7,952 bases of DNA from Bacillota bacterium (GTDB lineage: Bacteria > Bacillota > Clostridia > Oscillospirales > Acutalibacteraceae), in assembly GCA_023401495.1 (NCBI GenBank), contig JAEXDU010000144.1, positions 1-7,952 of the forward strand, in the 5' to 3' direction. How positions within the stretch are numbered: position 1 is the stretch's first letter; the number at the start of each line of letters is the position of its first letter. This document shows, one piece after another, positions 5,807 through 7,952 of this stretch. The position numbers were made by a program, and so were the translations under genes. The notes beneath the pieces are model-generated. The model was not told the DNA's origin. It did no database searches and saw only the letters and a list, made by a program, of their open reading frames with translations.

Positions 5807-6096
5807 GGCCGCCCCACCTTTCCGGCAGACCGCTCTTTCCCGCTGCGCCCGCACCACCAGGCACCCAGAGAAGAAAAAGCGTTTGCAAAGAAGAAGACCA
5901 GACGAAAAACAGCCCTCGTCACTTCCTGCCCTCTACCGTCAGTCACAATGATCGAGGTAGGGCCGTCTGCCGCGCCAATTATGCCCACCGCACAGGCGTC
6001 GCGCCCGGCCCAGCGACTGAGCCGCCACCCAGCCAGCGCAGCAGCAGCCATTGATACAGCCGTTAACACTATCAGAACTTTCCAAAGCTTTTTCAT
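5803..6096 (-). CDS. Small membrane-anchored protein with OadB-like GIIGAADGPTSI motif, first of a tandem pair
   Basis: The function of this 97-aa protein is unknown. It starts MKKLWKVLIVLTAVSMAAAA, with a predicted membrane segment at about 5-23, then a basic stretch. GIIGAADGPTSIIVTD lies at about 38-53. This string closely resembles the conserved GGADGPT segment of the beta subunit of Na+-translocating decarboxylases, in the region holding an Asp implicated in Na+ movement. A second hydrophobic segment with FRLVFFFANAFSSLGAWW lies at 64-81, and a basic tail ends the protein. A full beta subunit is several hundred residues with many membrane spans, so this is not a fragment of normal layout. 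The start ATG (6094-6096) has SD AGGAG 6 nt upstream; longer in-frame extensions would read through a terminator. It follows proS across that terminator and overlaps the next gene by four bases. Short clostridial proteins with this motif tend to be auto-named decarboxylase beta subunit (recollection, not checked). Confidence 0.75.
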   Translation of the reverse strand: MKKLWKVLIVLTAVSMAAAALAGWRLSRWAGRDACAVGIIGAADGPTSIIVTDGRGQEVTRAVFRLVFFFANAFSSLGAWWCGRSGKERSAGKVGRP

Positions 6097-6136
6097 AGGT
6101 TTCTCCTTTCTTTCTTCCTTATTCTTCGGTGGATGG

Positions 6137-6177
6137 AAAAAAGGGAAAGGGATGGCTGGCATCCTCTTTCCCCTTTT
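6137..6177 (-). terminator. Intrinsic terminator after proS
   Basis: On the minus strand GGG-(G)-AAAG-(A)-GGATG, loop CCAGC, CATCC-CTTT-CCC forms a long stem (6143-6172) with one-base bulges, followed at once by TTTTTT (6142-6137). The A-run before the stem (TTTT at 6174-6177 on plus) can extend pairing. It ends about 45 nt after the proS stop and about 40 nt before the next gene, closing the decarboxylase-proS unit. Confidence 0.88.
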
Positions 6178-6221
6178 CGCGTCGTTTTCCATCGATTTTA
6201 TCCGCACCGGCGGCAAATGGA

Positions 6222-7658
6222 TTAATAGGCCTTACCCCAGTAAACCATCGCTTTGGCTTTCTGCCCACAGCAGACACAGGTCTCCGTAATCTGTTCCTGC
6301 TCGAAAGGCATACAGCGGGAGGAAACTCCAGCCAAATCCTTCAGTTTTTCCTCACACTCGGGACTTCCGCACCACATCGCTTTGATAAAGCCGGGTTTGG
6401 AGTCCGCCACCTCGCGGAATTCATCCAATGTTTTGACGGTGTAGGTCATGTTTTCGCGGCGACTCAGTGCCGTGTCATACATGCCCCTGCGAACCGCTTC
6501 CAGCTGGTCCAACACGGCCTGTTCGAGGTCGGCCAGAGAAACAAAGCTCTTTTCCCTGTCGGTTCTGCGAACCAGCACGCATTGATCCTTCTCGATATCC
6601 TTGGGGCCGATCTCCAAACGGATCGGAACCCCTTTCATTTCATACTGAGCAAACTTCCAGCCAGGCGACTGATCACTGTCGTCGACCAGAACGCGGCAGA
6701 CTTTTTTGAGCCTTTGCTCCAGTTCTCTCGCCTTTTCCAGAACGCCTTCCTTGTGCTGCGCCACCGGCACGATCACAACCTGAATCGGTGCGATCGCAGG
6801 GGGCAGAACCAGGCCGTCGTTATCCCCGTGGGTCATAATGATTCCGCCGATAATGCGGGTGCTCAATCCCCATGAGGTCTGGTGAGGGTAGCAGACAGAA
6901 TTATCCCTGCCCTGGAACGTGATGTCAAACGCTCTTGCGAATCCGTCGCCAAAATAATGGCTGGTACCGGACTGCAGCGCCTTGCCGTCGTGCATCATGG
7001 CCTCAATGGTATAAGTCATTTCCGCGCCGGCAAACTTTTCCTTGTCGGTCTTTCTTCCCTTGATCACCGGGATTGAAAGCTCGTTCTCGCAAAGCTCCGC
7101 GTACACCCGCAGCATCTGTTCGGTTTCGGCCTTGGCCTCTTCCGCCGTTTCGTGCATGGTATGCCCCTCCTGCCAGTGGAATTCCACCGAGCGAAGGAAC
7201 GGGCGCGTGGTTTTTTCCCACCGCACCACAGAACACCACTGGTTGTAGAGCTTTGGAAGATCGCGCCAGGATTGAATTTTACGCGCGTAATAATCACAGA
7301 ACAGGGTTTCGGAGGTAGGCCGCACGCAAAGGCGCTCGGGAAGCTCCTCGCTGCCGCCGTGGGTAACCCACGCGACCTCGGGTGCAAAGCCCTCTACGTG
7401 ATCCTTTTCCTTCTGGAGCAGGCTTTCCGGAATAAACATCGGCATCGCAACGTTCTGATGCCCCAGTTCCTTAAAGCGTTTATCCAGAAGATCGCGGATG
7501 TTCTCCCAGATGGCCCAGCCGTACGGTTCAATCACCATGCAGCCGCGCACGCTGGAATAATCCATCAGCTCCGCTTTTTTCACAATATCTGTGTACCATC
7601 TGGCAAAGTCCTCCTCCATGGGAGTAATGGCCTCTACCAGTTTTTTTTGTCCGGCCAT
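6222..7658 (-). CDS. proS: Prolyl-tRNA synthetase, archaeal/eukaryal-like (ProS type 3)
   Basis: This enzyme charges tRNA-Pro with proline using ATP in the cytoplasm. The 478-aa class II product lacks the editing insertion domain of the long bacterial form. It is the short type with a C-terminal zinc-binding extension. Motif 2 is seen in TTRPFLRSVEFHWQEGHT and motif 3 in STRIIGGIIMTHGDNDGLV followed by LPPAIAPIQVVIVP. The anticodon-binding domain occupies about residues 285-400. Cys430, Cys435, Cys461 and Cys464 are the likely zinc ligands, and the protein ends in the typical aromatic WGKAY. SD AAGGAG lies 11 nt before the ATG. It begins 20 nt after the oadG-like gene and is followed by a strong intrinsic terminator, so it is probably co-transcribed with the decarboxylase genes. 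No T-box leader is present directly upstream. Confidence 0.97.
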   Translation of the reverse strand: MAGQKKLVEAITPMEEDFARWYTDIVKKAELMDYSSVRGCMVIEPYGWAIWENIRDLLDKRFKELGHQNVAMPMFIPESLLQKEKDHVEGFAPEVAWVTHGGSEELPERLCVRPTSETLFCDYYARKIQSWRDLPKLYNQWCSVVRWEKTTRPFLRSVEFHWQEGHTMHETAEEAKAETEQMLRVYAELCENELSIPVIKGRKTDKEKFAGAEMTYTIEAMMHDGKALQSGTSHYFGDGFARAFDITFQGRDNSVCYPHQTSWGLSTRIIGGIIMTHGDNDGLVLPPAIAPIQVVIVPVAQHKEGVLEKARELEQRLKKVCRVLVDDSDQSPGWKFAQYEMKGVPIRLEIGPKDIEKDQCVLVRRTDREKSFVSLADLEQAVLDQLEAVRRGMYDTALSRRENMTYTVKTLDEFREVADSKPGFIKAMWCGSPECEEKLKDLAGVSSRCMPFEQEQITETCVCCGQKAKAMVYWGKAY

Positions 7659-7678
7659 GCTTTTATTTGCTCCTTAAA

Positions 7679-7864
7679 TTACTGCTTTTCTTTTTTGCTG
7701 GTAACCTTATCAAGGCCAACAATCAGCGCATAGATCAGCACCATTACGATAAAAATACCCAGCATTCCCTTGCCCATCAGGCCAAGGGAGCGGTCGATAT
7801 CCTCTGTCGACACAGGGCCGAGGACACTCTGAAAAGCGATTGCCAATGTAGTCAAATTCATCAT
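7679..7864 (-). CDS. Na+-translocating decarboxylase gamma subunit (OadG family)
   Basis: This small membrane subunit anchors and stabilises the carboxyltransferase and beta subunits of Na+-pump decarboxylases such as oxaloacetate or methylmalonyl-CoA decarboxylase. The 61-aa product has a short N-terminal region, then one strong membrane span with GKGMLGIFIVMVLIYALIVG at about 31-50 and a Lys-rich end VTSKKEKQ. It is somewhat shorter than the roughly 80 aa of classical OadG. The identification rests on the GMxGIF-type span and on position directly after a beta-subunit C-terminus. Two adjacent ATG codons (7864, 7861) are possible starts behind SD GAGGAGGG; the second has better spacing. The substrate of the complex cannot be told from this window. 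The stop is TAA. Confidence 0.82.
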   Translation of the reverse strand: MMNLTTLAIAFQSVLGPVSTEDIDRSLGLMGKGMLGIFIVMVLIYALIVGLDKVTSKKEKQ

Positions 7865-7874
7865 TTCACCCTCC

Positions 7875-7952
7875 TCACATCAGTCCGAAGGTTTTAGCCA
7901 GGGACAGAATAATACCGCCGGCCACAACGGAACCGATCTGGCCTGCAACGTT
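7875..7952 (-). CDS. Na+-translocating decarboxylase beta subunit, C-terminal 25 residues (5' part beyond the window)
   Basis: The window opens inside this gene. The 25 visible residues NVAGQIGSVVAGGIILSLAK plus TFGLM end at TGA (7875-7877). The NVAGQIGS stretch and the following glycine/alanine-rich span match the C-terminal end of OadB/GcdB/MmdB beta subunits, the multi-span Na+-translocating component. The gamma-subunit gene starts 10 nt downstream, as is usual for this pair. With so little visible, the substrate class (oxaloacetate, methylmalonyl-CoA, glutaconyl-CoA) is undecided. Confidence 0.8.
   Translation of the reverse strand, partial: NVAGQIGSVVAGGIILSLAKTFGLM

Noticed and set aside
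6097..6216. 40-codon N-terminal extension of the first DGPTSI protein
   Set aside because: The extension is the translation of the proS terminator. A good SD precedes the ATG at 6096.

Overview
The window reads as one strand of a clostridial chromosome. Every supported gene lies on the minus strand, so transcription runs from position 7952 down to 1. The ribosomal proteins are Firmicutes-like, the Shine-Dalgarno (SD) sites are strong AAGGAGG types, the prolyl-tRNA synthetase is the short archaeal/eukaryal-like form, and there is a sodium-pump decarboxylase beta/gamma pair. This points to an anaerobic, moderate-GC Clostridia member, perhaps Oscillospiraceae-like. That placement is inference from protein style, not from a marker search.

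Layout in transcription order. (1) 7952-6222: the C-terminal end of a Na+-translocating decarboxylase beta subunit (oadB-like), its small gamma subunit (oadG-like) and proS, closely spaced and closed by a strong intrinsic terminator at 6137-6177. (2) 6096-4651: three tightly coupled genes. Two encode small, divergent tandem paralogs carrying a DGPTSI motif that recalls the conserved GGADGPT segment of decarboxylase beta subunits. The third encodes a lipoprotein of the DUF4163/DUF3298 type. (3) 4589-4280: a good sigma-A promoter and a leader of about 275 nt with a terminator-like hairpin and a possible antiterminator pairing. (4) 4279-1: the S10 operon in canonical order rpsJ-rplC-rplD-rplW-rplB-rpsS-rplV-rpsC, with rpsC running off the window.

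The S10 operon products assemble into both ribosomal subunits. Two places in it are not ordinary. rplV (L22) has an in-frame TGA exactly where the family has arginine in its C-terminal strand. The next 12 codons still encode the conserved L22 tail before a TAG. The rplW-rplB junction has a 114-nt spacer with three perfect inverted repeats, while most other junctions in the operon are under 25 nt.

The most interesting candidates are the interrupted but otherwise intact L22 gene, the pair of DGPTSI microproteins just downstream of the decarboxylase genes, the S10 leader switch and the structured rplW-rplB spacer. I see no CRISPR array, tRNA, rRNA or mobile element.
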